From the NCBI RefSeq assembly GCF_003121625.1, contig NZ_QDDJ01000018.1, positions 62,001 through 126,000 on the forward strand: a stretch of DNA of 64,000 nt. Reading direction: 5' to 3'. Shown here in pieces: positions 44,716 through 52,529 of the stretch. The stretch comes from Ornithinimicrobium cavernae. Its GTDB lineage: Bacteria > Actinomycetota > Actinomycetes > Actinomycetales > Dermatophilaceae. A program made the position numbers and the translations under genes. Position 1 is the first letter of the stretch. Each line of letters begins with the position of its first letter. The notes beneath the pieces are model-generated. The model searched no databases. It was given only the letters and a program-made list of their open reading frames with translations, and had not been told where the DNA came from.

Positions 44716-45932
44716 CGACTCCGGCTGAGCACGCCGGCCGCGCCCGTCCTGTCGGCGCCGGCCTCGCCCTCGTCGCCACCATCCTGATCGCGATCAACCT
44801 GCGGCCGGGCGCCTCGTCGGTCGGACCGGTGCTGGAGGAGGTCATGGCCGGACTCGGCATGAGCACCGGCACCGCAGGGTTCGTCACCGCACTGCCGGGG
44901 CTCTGCTTCGGTGCCGTGGGGGCCGTCGCCGTGCTGCTCGCCCGACGGGTCGGTATGACGACAGGCATCTTCCTGGGGCTGCTCGCCGTGGTCGTGGGTC
45001 TGGTCGCGCGGGCCGCGATCGACAGCACCCTCCTGTTCCTGCTGCTGTCCGCACTTGCCCTGGGCGGCGCCGCGATCGGCAACGTGCTGGTGCCCGCCTG
45101 GATCAAGCGGCACTCGACCGACGGGGGGGTCCGCCTGATGACGGTCTACAGCGTCGGCCTGACCCTCGGTGGTGCCGCGGCTGCCGCGCTCGTGGCCCCC
45201 GTCAGCGCCGCCTCCGGCCTGGGGTGGCGCGCGGCCCTGGGCTCGTGGGGGATCGTCGCGCTGGCAGCGGCGGTGCCCTGGGGGCTCATCGCCCTGCGCG
45301 AGCGGCAGACTCCCGGAGGGCGCGGGTCGCGGACGCGAGCAGCGAGTCCGGGACGGATCGCCAACTCCCCCACCGCGATCGCCCTTGCGGTGCTCCTCGG
45401 CATCCAGGCGATGAACGCCTACATCCAGTTCGGGTGGCTCCCCCAGATCTACCGGGACGCGGGCCTCTCCGCCGGGTACGCCGGCATACTCATGTCCCTC
45501 CTGACCTCACTCACGCTCATCGGCGCCCTGATGATGCCCACGGTGATCGCGCGCTCTCCGTCGCTGAAGCCGTGGATGTACGGCTTCGGTGTGTTGTTGG
45601 TGATCGGCAACGGTGGGTTGCTGCTGGCGCCGGCGACGGCGCCCTGGCTCTGGGCGATGATCCTGGGGGTGTCCGGGTTTGCCTTCCCCACGGCCATCAC
45701 GATGATCACCGCCCGCTCCCGCGACCCGCAGGTCACGGCCCGGCTGTCGGGGTTCGTGCAGCCACTGGGCTACGTGCTGGCCGCGATCGGGCCCTTCGTG
45801 GTCGGCCTCCTCTACCAGGCCACCGGCGGCTGGACGATCGTGCTCCTGCTGCTGATGGCCAGCGGCGTCGTGCTCACGCTGGCCGGGCTGCGCGTCGCGC
45901 GCCCGACATGGGTTGATGACGAGCTGACCTGA
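44712..45932 (+). CDS. MFS transporter, CynX/NimT-like
   Basis: A 406-residue major-facilitator protein of the CynX/NimT (YeaN) group, with the family N-terminus LVATILIAINLRPGASSVGPVLEE and about 12 helices. Members are linked to cyanate or 2-nitroimidazole transport; the substrate here is unknown. The TM1 loop conserved NLRP motif is present. GTG at 44712 overlaps the acetyltransferase stop. The gene uses one ATA Ile codon within the GTATGCCG motif at 45482-45489. Confidence 0.88.
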   Translation: MTTPAEHAGRARPVGAGLALVATILIAINLRPGASSVGPVLEEVMAGLGMSTGTAGFVTALPGLCFGAVGAVAVLLARRVGMTTGIFLGLLAVVVGLVARAAIDSTLLFLLLSALALGGAAIGNVLVPAWIKRHSTDGGVRLMTVYSVGLTLGGAAAAALVAPVSAASGLGWRAALGSWGIVALAAAVPWGLIALRERQTPGGRGSRTRAASPGRIANSPTAIALAVLLGIQAMNAYIQFGWLPQIYRDAGLSAGYAGILMSLLTSLTLIGALMMPTVIARSPSLKPWMYGFGVLLVIGNGGLLLAPATAPWLWAMILGVSGFAFPTAITMITARSRDPQVTARLSGFVQPLGYVLAAIGPFVVGLLYQATGGWTIVLLLLMASGVVLTLAGLRVARPTWVDDELT

Positions 45933-45998
45933 GACTCAGGGACGAGGTGGACCTCCCCCGGCTCCAGCCCGCTCGGGCCTCCGGGCGAGACCTACAGA

Positions 45999-46739
45999 TC
46001 ACGCGGTGGACAACGGGCGGTGAGCGAGATAGACCCACTCGCGCCCCGGCCGGTCGGGCGCGTCCCGCACCTCGCGCACGTCGAACCCGGCCCTGCCCAG
46101 CGAGGCGTCCAGCTCCTCGCGCGAGCGGAACCGCAGCGTGGAGGTGGACACGACGTCCTCCCCGTCCGGGAACTCGTTGTGGGCGGTGAAGCTCACCAGC
46201 AGGGGGTCCTCCCGGACGTCGGTGACCTCCATCCACTCGGTCACCGGTCCGAGACCGGGCACGTCCGTCGTGGCGCGTGTGCGCTCGGGCGTCCAGCCCT
46301 CCCAGGCGCGCACGGCCGGCACCCGCGTCTCGAAGACCAGGTGCCCGCCCGGCCGAAGAGCGGCGTACACCCCGGCCAGGGTGGCAGCCCAGTCCTCGTC
46401 CGTCAGGAAGACCTGGGCGACGTTGGCGGTCATCGTGGCCAGGTCCACCTGCAGCGGCGGCAGGGTGGTGGCGTCGCCGTGGATCCAGGTGACCCGCTCG
46501 GCATACGGCTTGCTCCTGGCCACGTCCAGACTGGCACCGGCCGGGTCCACGCCGGTCACCTCGATCCCACGCTCGGCCAGGAGTATGCCGAGGGTGCCGG
46601 TCCCGCAGCCGACGTCCAGGACCGACCGGGCGCCGATCTCGTCGGCGATGGCCAGGTAGGTGTCCAGGTCGCTGCGGTCGGGGTCGAGGATGTCGTAGAG
46701 CGGGGCGAGGCGGGGGTCGTCGAACACGGAGTCGGGCAT
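45999..46739 (-). CDS. class I SAM-dependent methyltransferase
   Basis: A 246-residue methyltransferase. Motif I is SVLDVGCGTGTLGILLAERG (about residue 40), motif II IEVTGVDPAGASLDVARSK, and WIHGDATTLPP follows. Target unknown. ATG at 46739 (MPDSVFDD) was chosen because the -10 box TACGGT lies 6 bases upstream; a longer ORF exists to 46796. It is divergent from the protoglobin gene. The codon for Ile in ERG...LGIL is ATA inside a GTATGCCG motif. Confidence 0.88.
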   Translation of the reverse strand: MPDSVFDDPRLAPLYDILDPDRSDLDTYLAIADEIGARSVLDVGCGTGTLGILLAERGIEVTGVDPAGASLDVARSKPYAERVTWIHGDATTLPPLQVDLATMTANVAQVFLTDEDWAATLAGVYAALRPGGHLVFETRVPAVRAWEGWTPERTRATTDVPGLGPVTEWMEVTDVREDPLLVSFTAHNEFPDGEDVVSTSTLRFRSREELDASLGRAGFDVREVRDAPDRPGREWVYLAHRPLSTA

Positions 46740-46745
46740 GCCGCG

Positions 46746-46751
46746 ACCGTA
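46746..46751 (-). promoter_or_regulatory. -10 box (TACGGT) for leaderless methyltransferase
   Basis: On the minus strand TACGGT ends 6 bases before ATG at 46739. Confidence 0.55.
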
Positions 46752-46803
46752 GCCGCCACCACGAGCCGGGACGACCGGTTTTCCGGCTGCGGGCACCGGA
46801 CCC

Positions 46804-46832
46804 TTGACAGCAGGGATAGATAGGAGTCCTAT
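46804..46832 (+). promoter_or_regulatory. promoter with palindrome, upstream of protoglobin
   Basis: TTGACA (46804-46809) lies 17 bases before TCCTAT (46827-46832). ATAGGAGTCCTAT (46820-46832) is a palindrome covering the -10, so a repressor could block the promoter; the MarR protein encoded downstream is the likely binder. Confidence 0.6.
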
Positions 46833-46866
46833 GGGTATCTGGCGATCACCTCACCGAGGAGCAGCA

Positions 46867-47463
46867 ATGTCTGAGACATCGACCGACGCACCAGCCGGCT
46901 ACACCCACGACTCCCGCCACCTGCCGCCGTCACCCGTCTCCGCGGAGGAGCTCGCGGCCCTCCACGCGTCCGTGCTGTGGACCGAGGACGACGCCGCGGC
47001 CCTCCGGCGCGCGGGCGAGGTCCTCGCGCCGCAGACCGAGGCGATCCTCGACGTCTGGTACGGCTTCGTCGCCGGGAACCCGCACCTCGTGGCGGCCTTC
47101 GCCGGTGCCGACGGCGAGCCCGACGCCGACTACCTCGCTGCGGTGCGCAAGCGCTTCGGGCTCTGGATCACCGACCTCTGCACCCGCGAGCACAACGCCC
47201 AGTGGCTGGCCTACCAGGAGGAGATCGCGCTGCGGCACACGACGTCCAAGAGCCGCACCGACCACGTGGACTCCCCCGCGTCGCACGTCGCCCTGCGCGA
47301 CCTCATCGCCCTCGCGGTGCCGATCACCCTGACGGTCCGGCCGTTCCTGGAGGTCGAGGGGGCCGACCCCGCGGAGGTCGAGGCGCAGCACCAGGCGTGG
47401 TTCAAGGCTGTCGTCCTGTCCGTGGCGTTGTGGGCACGCCCGTACAGTCCGCAGATGTGGTGA
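46867..47463 (+). CDS. protoglobin-domain haem protein
   Basis: A 198-residue protein with a protoglobin-like fold: YGFVAGNPHLVAAF and RFGLWITDLCTREHNAQWLAY, then HHTTS-like IALRHTTSKSRTDH that should supply the proximal His, and PITLTVRPFLEVEG. Protoglobins bind O2, NO or CO at a haem. No output domain is attached. GAGGAG precedes the ATG at 46867; an in-frame ATG at 46831 is less likely, as it overlaps the -10. The MarR gene starts inside its stop, so the pair may form a gas- or redox-sensing unit; this is inference. Confidence 0.85.
   Translation: MSETSTDAPAGYTHDSRHLPPSPVSAEELAALHASVLWTEDDAAALRRAGEVLAPQTEAILDVWYGFVAGNPHLVAAFAGADGEPDADYLAAVRKRFGLWITDLCTREHNAQWLAYQEEIALRHTTSKSRTDHVDSPASHVALRDLIALAVPITLTVRPFLEVEGADPAEVEAQHQAWFKAVVLSVALWARPYSPQMW
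47443..47448 (+). promoter_or_regulatory. -10 box (TACAGT) for MarR gene, inside the globin gene
   Basis: TACAGT ends 8 bases before GTG at 47457; the MarR gene may have its own leaderless transcript. Confidence 0.45.
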
Positions 47464-48053
47464 CCTCCGGCGACCGCCCCGCTGACCTGCCCGGCCGGAT
47501 CGTCGCTGCCCTGGACCGGCTGGCCCGCGCCCAGCGGGCGCACCGCCAGACGGTCGCGGAGCGACACAGCCTGACCCCGTTGCAGCTCGACCTGCTGCGC
47601 GTCGTCGCCGACGGGGCCCCGCCCGAGCCGGTGGTCGGCCAGCTGGCGCGCGAGCTCGCGGTGAGCCAGCCCACGGTCACGGATGCGGTGCACACTCTCG
47701 CGCGCAAGGGTCTGCTCGCCCGGCGGCGCGACCCGGCCGATGCCCGACGCAGGGTGGTCGAGCTGGCGCCCCGAGGAGCGGCTCTCGCGACGGAGCTCCA
47801 GCAGGTCGACGGCCCGCTACGCGATGCGGTCGCCGCACTCGACCCGACTGCCCAGGAGGACACGCTCCGGTCGCTGCTCGGACTCATCGCCGGCTTCGTC
47901 GACGCCGGGGTGATCACGGTGGCGCGGACCTGCCTGACCTGCCGCTTCCACAAGGAGCTGGTGCCGGGTCGGCACCACTGCACGCTCCTGGCCATGGACC
48001 TTGCGCGCGGGGACCTGCGCGTCGACTGCCCCGAGCACGTCGGGGTCGGCTAG
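47457..48053 (+). CDS. MarR-family regulator with C-terminal Cys4 motif
   Basis: A 198-residue regulator with a MarR winged helix (about residues 20-125: HSLTPLQLDLLRVVADG, ELAVSQPTVTDAVHTLARKG). The C-terminal 40 residues carry C-X2-C-X12-C-X15-C (about C159, C162, C175, C191; TCLTCRFHKEL...HHC...VDCPEH), which looks like a zinc or iron-sulfur site. The start is GTG at 47457 or 47460, overlapping the end of the protoglobin gene. With the palindrome at 46820-46832, autoregulation is likely. The combination suggests sensing of oxygen, NO or redox state. Confidence 0.85.
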   Translation: MVTSGDRPADLPGRIVAALDRLARAQRAHRQTVAERHSLTPLQLDLLRVVADGAPPEPVVGQLARELAVSQPTVTDAVHTLARKGLLARRRDPADARRRVVELAPRGAALATELQQVDGPLRDAVAALDPTAQEDTLRSLLGLIAGFVDAGVITVARTCLTCRFHKELVPGRHHCTLLAMDLARGDLRVDCPEHVGVG

Positions 48054-48081
48054 CGTCCTCGCCCGCCCCGGCCAGCACATC

Positions 48082-48528
48082 TCAGGCCCCGGGCGCGGCC
48101 AGCGGCGTCTTGAACCGGATCATGTTGCCGGCCGGGTCCCGGAAGGCACAGTCGCGCACGCCGTAGAACTGGTCGGCCGGCTCCTGGAGCACCTCGGCAC
48201 CGGTGGCCCGCACCTGCTCGAAGAGCGCGTCGACGTCGCCCACCTCGAACACGAGCGAGGACAGGACACCCTTGGCCATCAGGTCGGCCACGGCGGCCTT
48301 GTCGTCCTCGCTCATCGGCACACCGAACGCCCGGTAGTCCTGGATCACGATCTCGATGTCGGGTTGGTTGGGCGGGGTGAAGGTGAGCCACCGGAAGTCT
48401 CCCTGGGAGACGTCCTGGTTGACCTCCAGGCCGATGGCGTCGCGATAGAAGGACATCGCGGCGTCGACGTCGTCGACGATCACGAAGCAGTTGTTGAGGA
48501 TCGGGCTCGTGGCCTGGGTGGTTTCCAT
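48082..48528 (-). CDS. VOC-family protein
   Basis: A 148-residue single VOC protein: NNCFVIVDDVDAAMSFYRDAIG, LSSLVFEVGDVDALFEQVRA and YGVRDCAFRDPAGNMIRF give the paired beta-alpha-beta repeats with Glu/His-type ligands. Such small proteins are often DNA-repair- or antibiotic-related glyoxalases; the function is open. It follows an AraC-family gene on the same strand, a common regulator pairing. ATG at 48528 is 7 bases after the -10 box TAACGT; a GTG-type start upstream would overlap the AraC stop. Confidence 0.87.
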   Translation of the reverse strand: METTQATSPILNNCFVIVDDVDAAMSFYRDAIGLEVNQDVSQGDFRWLTFTPPNQPDIEIVIQDYRAFGVPMSEDDKAAVADLMAKGVLSSLVFEVGDVDALFEQVRATGAEVLQEPADQFYGVRDCAFRDPAGNMIRFKTPLAAPGA

Positions 48529-48535
48529 GTGCGCC

Positions 48536-48541
48536 ACGTTA
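48536..48541 (-). promoter_or_regulatory. -10 box (TAACGT) overlapping AraC stop codon
   Basis: On the minus strand TAACGT ends 7 bases before ATG at 48528; its TAA is the AraC gene's stop codon. Confidence 0.5.
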
Positions 48542-48970
48542 GGGCGCGTCACGCTCCTCGCGCTTCTCCGATCCTGACCGGCTGCGTGTGGGCCGCGTCG
48601 CGTGCTTGACGAAGCAGCCCGGGATGCCGACCAGCTCGTCGTGGCCGCGCGCCCGGTAGGCGCTCGGGGTCTCCCCCACCAGCTCGGTGAACCTGGCGCT
48701 GAACGACCCCAGGGACGTGAAGCCGACGGCCATGCAGACGTCGGTCACGCTCTGGTCGCCGAAGCGCAACAGGGCCATCGCCCGCTCGACCCGACGGGTC
48801 ATCAGCCAGGAGTACGGCGTCTCCCCGAACGCCTCCTTGAAGCTGCGCTGGAAGTGGCCCACGGACATGAGCGCCTCCCGGGCGAGCCGCGGGACGTCCA
48901 GCGGCTCGGCATACTCCCGGTCGATCAGGTCACGCACCCGGCGCAGCCGGACCAGATCCTCCCTGTCCAC
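48539..48970 (-). CDS. AraC-family DNA-binding regulator
   Basis: A 143-residue protein that is mostly the two-helix-turn-helix AraC domain (LMSVGHFQRSFKEAFGETPY and VTDVCMAVGFTSLGSFSARFTELVGETPSAYRARG), without a separate sensor domain. Short AraC proteins of this type often control an adjacent VOC gene, as found here. It starts with GTG; CATCCT 6 bases upstream may be a weak -10. Confidence 0.88.
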   Translation of the reverse strand: MDREDLVRLRRVRDLIDREYAEPLDVPRLAREALMSVGHFQRSFKEAFGETPYSWLMTRRVERAMALLRFGDQSVTDVCMAVGFTSLGSFSARFTELVGETPSAYRARGHDELVGIPGCFVKHATRPTRSRSGSEKREERDAP

Positions 48971-48982
48971 CGGCCCAGGATG

Positions 48983-49960
48983 TCAGAGCCAGCCGCTGCG
49001 GCGGAACGCTCGGTAGAGCAGCAGGCAGGCCACCGCCATGAGGCCCAGCACCAGCGGGTAGCCCAGGGTCCAGTGCAGCTCGGGCATGTGGTCGAAGTTC
49101 ATGCCGTAGATCCCGGCCACCATCGTCGGCACCGCCGCCATGGCCACCCACGCGGAGATCTTGCGCATGTCGTTGTTCTGCTGGATCGAGATCTGCGCCA
49201 GGTGGGCGTTGAAGATGTCGGCGAGCAGCCGGTCGTAGGTCTCGACGTGGTCGGCGACACGGATCAGGTGGTCACTCACGTCACGGAAGCGCAGTCGCAG
49301 CTCGGCCGACCCGATCGGCCCCTCCTCACTGGCGAGCCAGGAGACCGGGTGGGTCAGGGGTGCGGCGGCCCGGCGGAACTCCAGCACCTCGCGCTTCAAC
49401 CGGTAGATCGCGCCGGAGTGCGCGGGGTCGTTGCTGCCGAAGACCGCCTCTTCGATGTCGTCGAGGTCGGCGGCCACCTCGCGGTCGATCTCCACATAGG
49501 TGTCCACCACGGCATCCAGGACGGCGTGGAGCACGCCGGCCGCGCCGTCGGCCGCGAGGTGCTGGGGGTCGGCCTCCAGCAGACGCCGCACGGGTGCGAG
49601 CGGGGCCACGTCACCTCGGCGCACCGTCACCACGAAGCGGTCCCCGACGAAGACCATGATCTCGCCGGTCTCGATGTCGGAGGTCGCCTCGATGTAGGCC
49701 AACGTCTTGACGGCGGCGAAGACCGTCGACCCGTAGCGCTCGATCTTGACCCGTTGCCGACCGGAGACGGCGTCCTCGACCGCCAGCGGGTGGAGCCCCA
49801 GCTCGTCGTTGACCACGGCGAACTCGGCGTCGGTCGGGTCCTTCAGGCCGATCCAGAGGAAGTCGTGGGGGTCGCCGGCGCGGACACTGGCGAGATCGTC
49901 GCTGAGGTCGCCGCACTCGTGACGGAGGCCCTCGCGATAGACCGCCCGGTCGACGATCAG
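48983..49960 (-). CDS. corA: CorA-type magnesium/cobalt transporter
   Basis: A 325-residue CorA. The N-terminal alpha/beta domain is followed by long helices and two C-terminal membrane helices; the pore signature YGMNF is intact in MVAGIYGMNFDHMPEL. It imports Mg2+ as a pentamer. No ATG, GTG or TTG precedes the conserved start region MIVDRAVYREG in frame; the reading frame offers CTG at 49960 with AGGGGTGA 5 bases upstream, so I call a non-canonical CTG start. The DUF3618 gene stop overlaps that Shine-Dalgarno. The ORF is open further upstream but overlaps DUF3618. Confidence 0.88.
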   Translation of the reverse strand: MIVDRAVYREGLRHECGDLSDDLASVRAGDPHDFLWIGLKDPTDAEFAVVNDELGLHPLAVEDAVSGRQRVKIERYGSTVFAAVKTLAYIEATSDIETGEIMVFVGDRFVVTVRRGDVAPLAPVRRLLEADPQHLAADGAAGVLHAVLDAVVDTYVEIDREVAADLDDIEEAVFGSNDPAHSGAIYRLKREVLEFRRAAAPLTHPVSWLASEEGPIGSAELRLRFRDVSDHLIRVADHVETYDRLLADIFNAHLAQISIQQNNDMRKISAWVAMAAVPTMVAGIYGMNFDHMPELHWTLGYPLVLGLMAVACLLLYRAFRRSGWL

Positions 49961-49964
49961 GGGG

Positions 49965-50246
49965 TCACCCCTTGTAGAAGATGCGCCGGGCCAGGCCCAG
50001 CACGATGGCCACCCCGGCGACGGCGACGAGTCCGGTGGCGAGACGGTCGTAGCGCGGCTCGCCGTGCTCGTTGAAGACGGCGCGGTTGGCACTGGCCTTC
50101 AGCGACTCGACCTGACGGCGCTTGAGCTCGGCGGGGCTGACGCGGAAGGCCAGCTCGTCGACGGTCCGGGCCAGTCGGACGCGGTTGGCGGCCAGCTCGG
50201 CCTCGATCTCCTTCTGAGAGCGAGTCGGTGCCTTCTTGTCGGCCAT
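49965..50246 (-). CDS. DUF3618-domain small membrane protein
   Basis: A 93-residue protein with an N-terminal charged helical region (RSQKEIEAELAANRVRLARTVDELAFRVSP), the DUF3618 signature, and one C-terminal helix (LATGLVAVAGVAIVLGLARR). The family is found in actinobacteria and has no known function. ATG at 50246 has GAAAGG 9 bases upstream; GTG at 50273 is also in frame. Its stop is 4 bases before the CorA start, suggesting an operon. Confidence 0.85.
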   Translation of the reverse strand: MADKKAPTRSQKEIEAELAANRVRLARTVDELAFRVSPAELKRRQVESLKASANRAVFNEHGEPRYDRLATGLVAVAGVAIVLGLARRIFYKG

Positions 50247-50324
50247 CTCTGCACGCCTTTCGCTGATGTCCACGGTCGCCTGAGACGATAACGCAGAACC
50301 CCACCCGAGACCTCAGGAGACGAC

Positions 50325-50798
50325 ATGCCCCGGCTCGAACCCGGACAGCAGGCACCGGACTGGACCCTGCCCGACGCCACCGGCGACCAGGTGTCCCTCG
50401 GCGACTTCCGCGGCCGCAAGCTGATCATCTACTTCTACCCGGCCGCGATGACGCCCGGCTGCACGACCCAGGCCTGCGACTTCCGCGACAACCTGGCGGT
50501 GCTGCAGCAGCACGGCTACGCCGTCGTCGGGGTCTCCCCCGACTCCCCCGAGAAGCTGGCGACGTTCACCGACAAGGAGTCGCTGACCTTCCCCGTGCTC
50601 GCCGACGAGGACAGGTCGGTGCTCACGGCCTACGGCGCCTTCGGTGAGAAGAAGCTCTACGGCAAGACCGTCACCGGCGTGATCCGCTCGACCATCGTGG
50701 TCGACGAGGAGGGCACGGTCGAGCTGGCGAGGTACAACGTCAAGGCCACCGGGCACGTGGCGATGCTGGCCAAGCAGCTGGGCGTCGACCTGGGGTGA
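50325..50798 (+). CDS. bcp: thiol peroxidase of the Bcp/PrxQ type
   Basis: A 157-residue peroxiredoxin. The peroxidatic Cys sits in PGCTTQACDFRD with the resolving Cys five residues later, the alpha-type PrxQ arrangement; FYPAAMTPG and the TxxC-region match. It reduces H2O2 and organic peroxides using thioredoxin. CAGGAG precedes the ATG. It is a single gene, convergent with the CobW-like gene. Confidence 0.94.
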   Translation: MPRLEPGQQAPDWTLPDATGDQVSLGDFRGRKLIIYFYPAAMTPGCTTQACDFRDNLAVLQQHGYAVVGVSPDSPEKLATFTDKESLTFPVLADEDRSVLTAYGAFGEKKLYGKTVTGVIRSTIVVDEEGTVELARYNVKATGHVAMLAKQLGVDLG

Positions 50799-50817
50799 GC
50801 CACCCGGCGGTATGCCG

Positions 50818-51900
50818 TCAGGCGGCCCTGGGGGTCGGGCCCAGCCAGGTCTCGAGCCCGTCGCTGGGCACCTCCCAGTAGGGACCGCGGTCACGCAGCT
50901 CCTCGCGGGTGAGCTGCAGGTCGGCGAAGGCCGCCCGCAGGTCGTCCCGCACATCGTCCTCCAGCAGGCCGGTCACCAGCACCCTGGTGACCGGCCTGTC
51001 CCGCGCCCAGGTGCCGGTCACGCCGATGCTGAGCTGGCCCCCTGCGCCGTCCCACACACCGACCTGACCGGGCCGACTGGCCAGCCAGAAGCAGCCGCGG
51101 CTGCGGTGCCGCCCGCCACCCAGACCCCCGATGTCCTCCCGCAGCCGCTGCGGGTGCAGCGGGACCCGCGTGGTCAGCTCCAGGCGCCAGGCGTGACTCC
51201 CCTCGGCATCGCGCGCCGGCCCCTGGGGCACCTCGGCGATCCAGCGCTCTGAGGCTCCGTGGTCGTGGACGCCGCGGAGCAGCTCCTCGTGGCCCAGCCC
51301 GGGCCAGTCCGGGGCGAGCGGCACGCCCGGCCGCGCCAGGAGCCGCAGCAGGTCCTCCGCCTCGTCCGACACCTCGCCCGCCACGCAGACCCGGTCTGCG
51401 TGCTCGACCATCGCGGCGAGCAGCTCGGCCACCCCGCGCTGGTCACCCGCGCACTCCTGCGGCAGCCGCTCTCCCACCAGGTCGTCCCCGAGCAGGTCCG
51501 ACAGGGCGTCCGGACCGTGCACCGCGCACACCACCCCGGCGACCCGGGCGCTCGGGGCGAGGCTCTGCACCCGCCGCAGCGCACGGCATACGGCCAGTCC
51601 GTCCGCGGCCACCGGCAGGTGGCTCACGACCACCGGCCACCGGGCGAGGCCGGCCAGCCGCTCGATGGTGGGCAGGATGTCCTCCCGGACCGCGCAGCTG
51701 GTGCAGGCGTGCTCCAGCGGCACCACCTCGCGCTCCAGCACACCGGTGAGGTCGCTGATCGTGCGCACCAGGCAGCCCTCGGCCCGGCGCACCTCGTGGC
51801 GGACCACCACCGCCTCCGGCAGCTCGAGCTGCAACCGGAGCGTGGCGGTGATCATGGCCTCCGCGTGCAACCCGGTCACCAGGTAGGTCGGCGTCCTCAT
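50818..51900 (-). CDS. CobW/COG0523-like protein with degenerate P-loop
   Basis: A 360-residue protein similar to the CobW-family metallochaperones. The metal-binding motif appears as HACTSCAVREDILPTIERLA (usual CxCC) and a CobW C-terminal domain is present with RPGQVGVWDGAGGQLSIGV and LVTGLLEDDVRDDL. The N-terminal region reads TYLVTGLHAEAMITATLRLQ where a Walker A GFLGAGKTT is expected, so it probably cannot hydrolyse GTP in the usual way. A strong Zur box lies 48 bp upstream of ATG, so it is likely induced on zinc starvation. Confidence 0.85.
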   Translation of the reverse strand: MRTPTYLVTGLHAEAMITATLRLQLELPEAVVVRHEVRRAEGCLVRTISDLTGVLEREVVPLEHACTSCAVREDILPTIERLAGLARWPVVVSHLPVAADGLAVCRALRRVQSLAPSARVAGVVCAVHGPDALSDLLGDDLVGERLPQECAGDQRGVAELLAAMVEHADRVCVAGEVSDEAEDLLRLLARPGVPLAPDWPGLGHEELLRGVHDHGASERWIAEVPQGPARDAEGSHAWRLELTTRVPLHPQRLREDIGGLGGGRHRSRGCFWLASRPGQVGVWDGAGGQLSIGVTGTWARDRPVTRVLVTGLLEDDVRDDLRAAFADLQLTREELRDRGPYWEVPSDGLETWLGPTPRAA

Positions 51901-51947
51901 CGGTCCGTCCCCGGCGCGTTCATCTGTGCTCCTTCCGCACTATCTAC

Positions 51948-51962
51948 TGAGAATGATTCCCA
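51948..51962. promoter_or_regulatory. Zur box
   Basis: TGAGAATGATTCCCA matches the Zur consensus TGAnAATGATTnTCA with two-fold symmetry at almost all positions. It lies upstream of the CobW-like gene start at 51900. Confidence 0.8.
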
Positions 51963-52029
51963 ATACTAACGGATGGCACCGGCACCGCAACGCACCAGGG
52001 CGGCGGCGCGCGCCCTCACCCCGGAGCGC

Positions 52030-52476
52030 TCACGCGTGGGGCAGGTCGGCGCAGGCCTCCCGCGCCTGGTCCAGCGCCCGGGTGAACTCCACGCTGTCAG
52101 GACTGAAGGTCTGGGCGAACTCGAACCGCGGGGCCTCGACCTCTGCGCGCCAGGCGCCGTAGGAGTCGTCCTGCAGGAAGGCGAGCCAGGCGAGCTCGGT
52201 CGCCAGACTGAGCCGGGACAGGGCGAGGTAACCGTCCGCCCTGGCCGGGTCGACGATCCCGTCGGGCTCTATCTCGGCCAGCACCCGGCAGGCCAGCGCC
52301 GCCGTCGACTCCGCCGAACGCGTCGGGCCCAAGCCGTCCTCGGCCTGGGCCCGGACCAGCAGGAACGACAGCACGGCGCAGGCGACGGCCAGCAGCACGG
52401 TCAGACTCCTCCACACCCCGGGGCCCGGCCCACGTTGTGGCACCACCCCGATCCGCTCGAGCCGGAAGTCGCTCAT
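52030..52476 (-). CDS. hypothetical membrane-anchored protein
   Basis: A 148-residue protein with one N-terminal helix (SLTVLLAVACAVLSFLLVR, about residues 24-42) and a soluble helical part rich in Ala, Glu and Asp with a few Trp and Cys. No family recognised. AGGAGGTGA lies 8-16 bases upstream of the ATG, a strong ribosome site. It is 53 bp downstream of the OsmC gene on the same strand and may share its transcript. Confidence 0.7.
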   Translation of the reverse strand: MSDFRLERIGVVPQRGPGPGVWRSLTVLLAVACAVLSFLLVRAQAEDGLGPTRSAESTAALACRVLAEIEPDGIVDPARADGYLALSRLSLATELAWLAFLQDDSYGAWRAEVEAPRFEFAQTFSPDSVEFTRALDQAREACADLPHA

Positions 52477-52529
52477 GCGTGTCACCTCCTGGTGCGGGCC
52501 GGCCTGCCGACCGACCCCACCAGTCTCCC

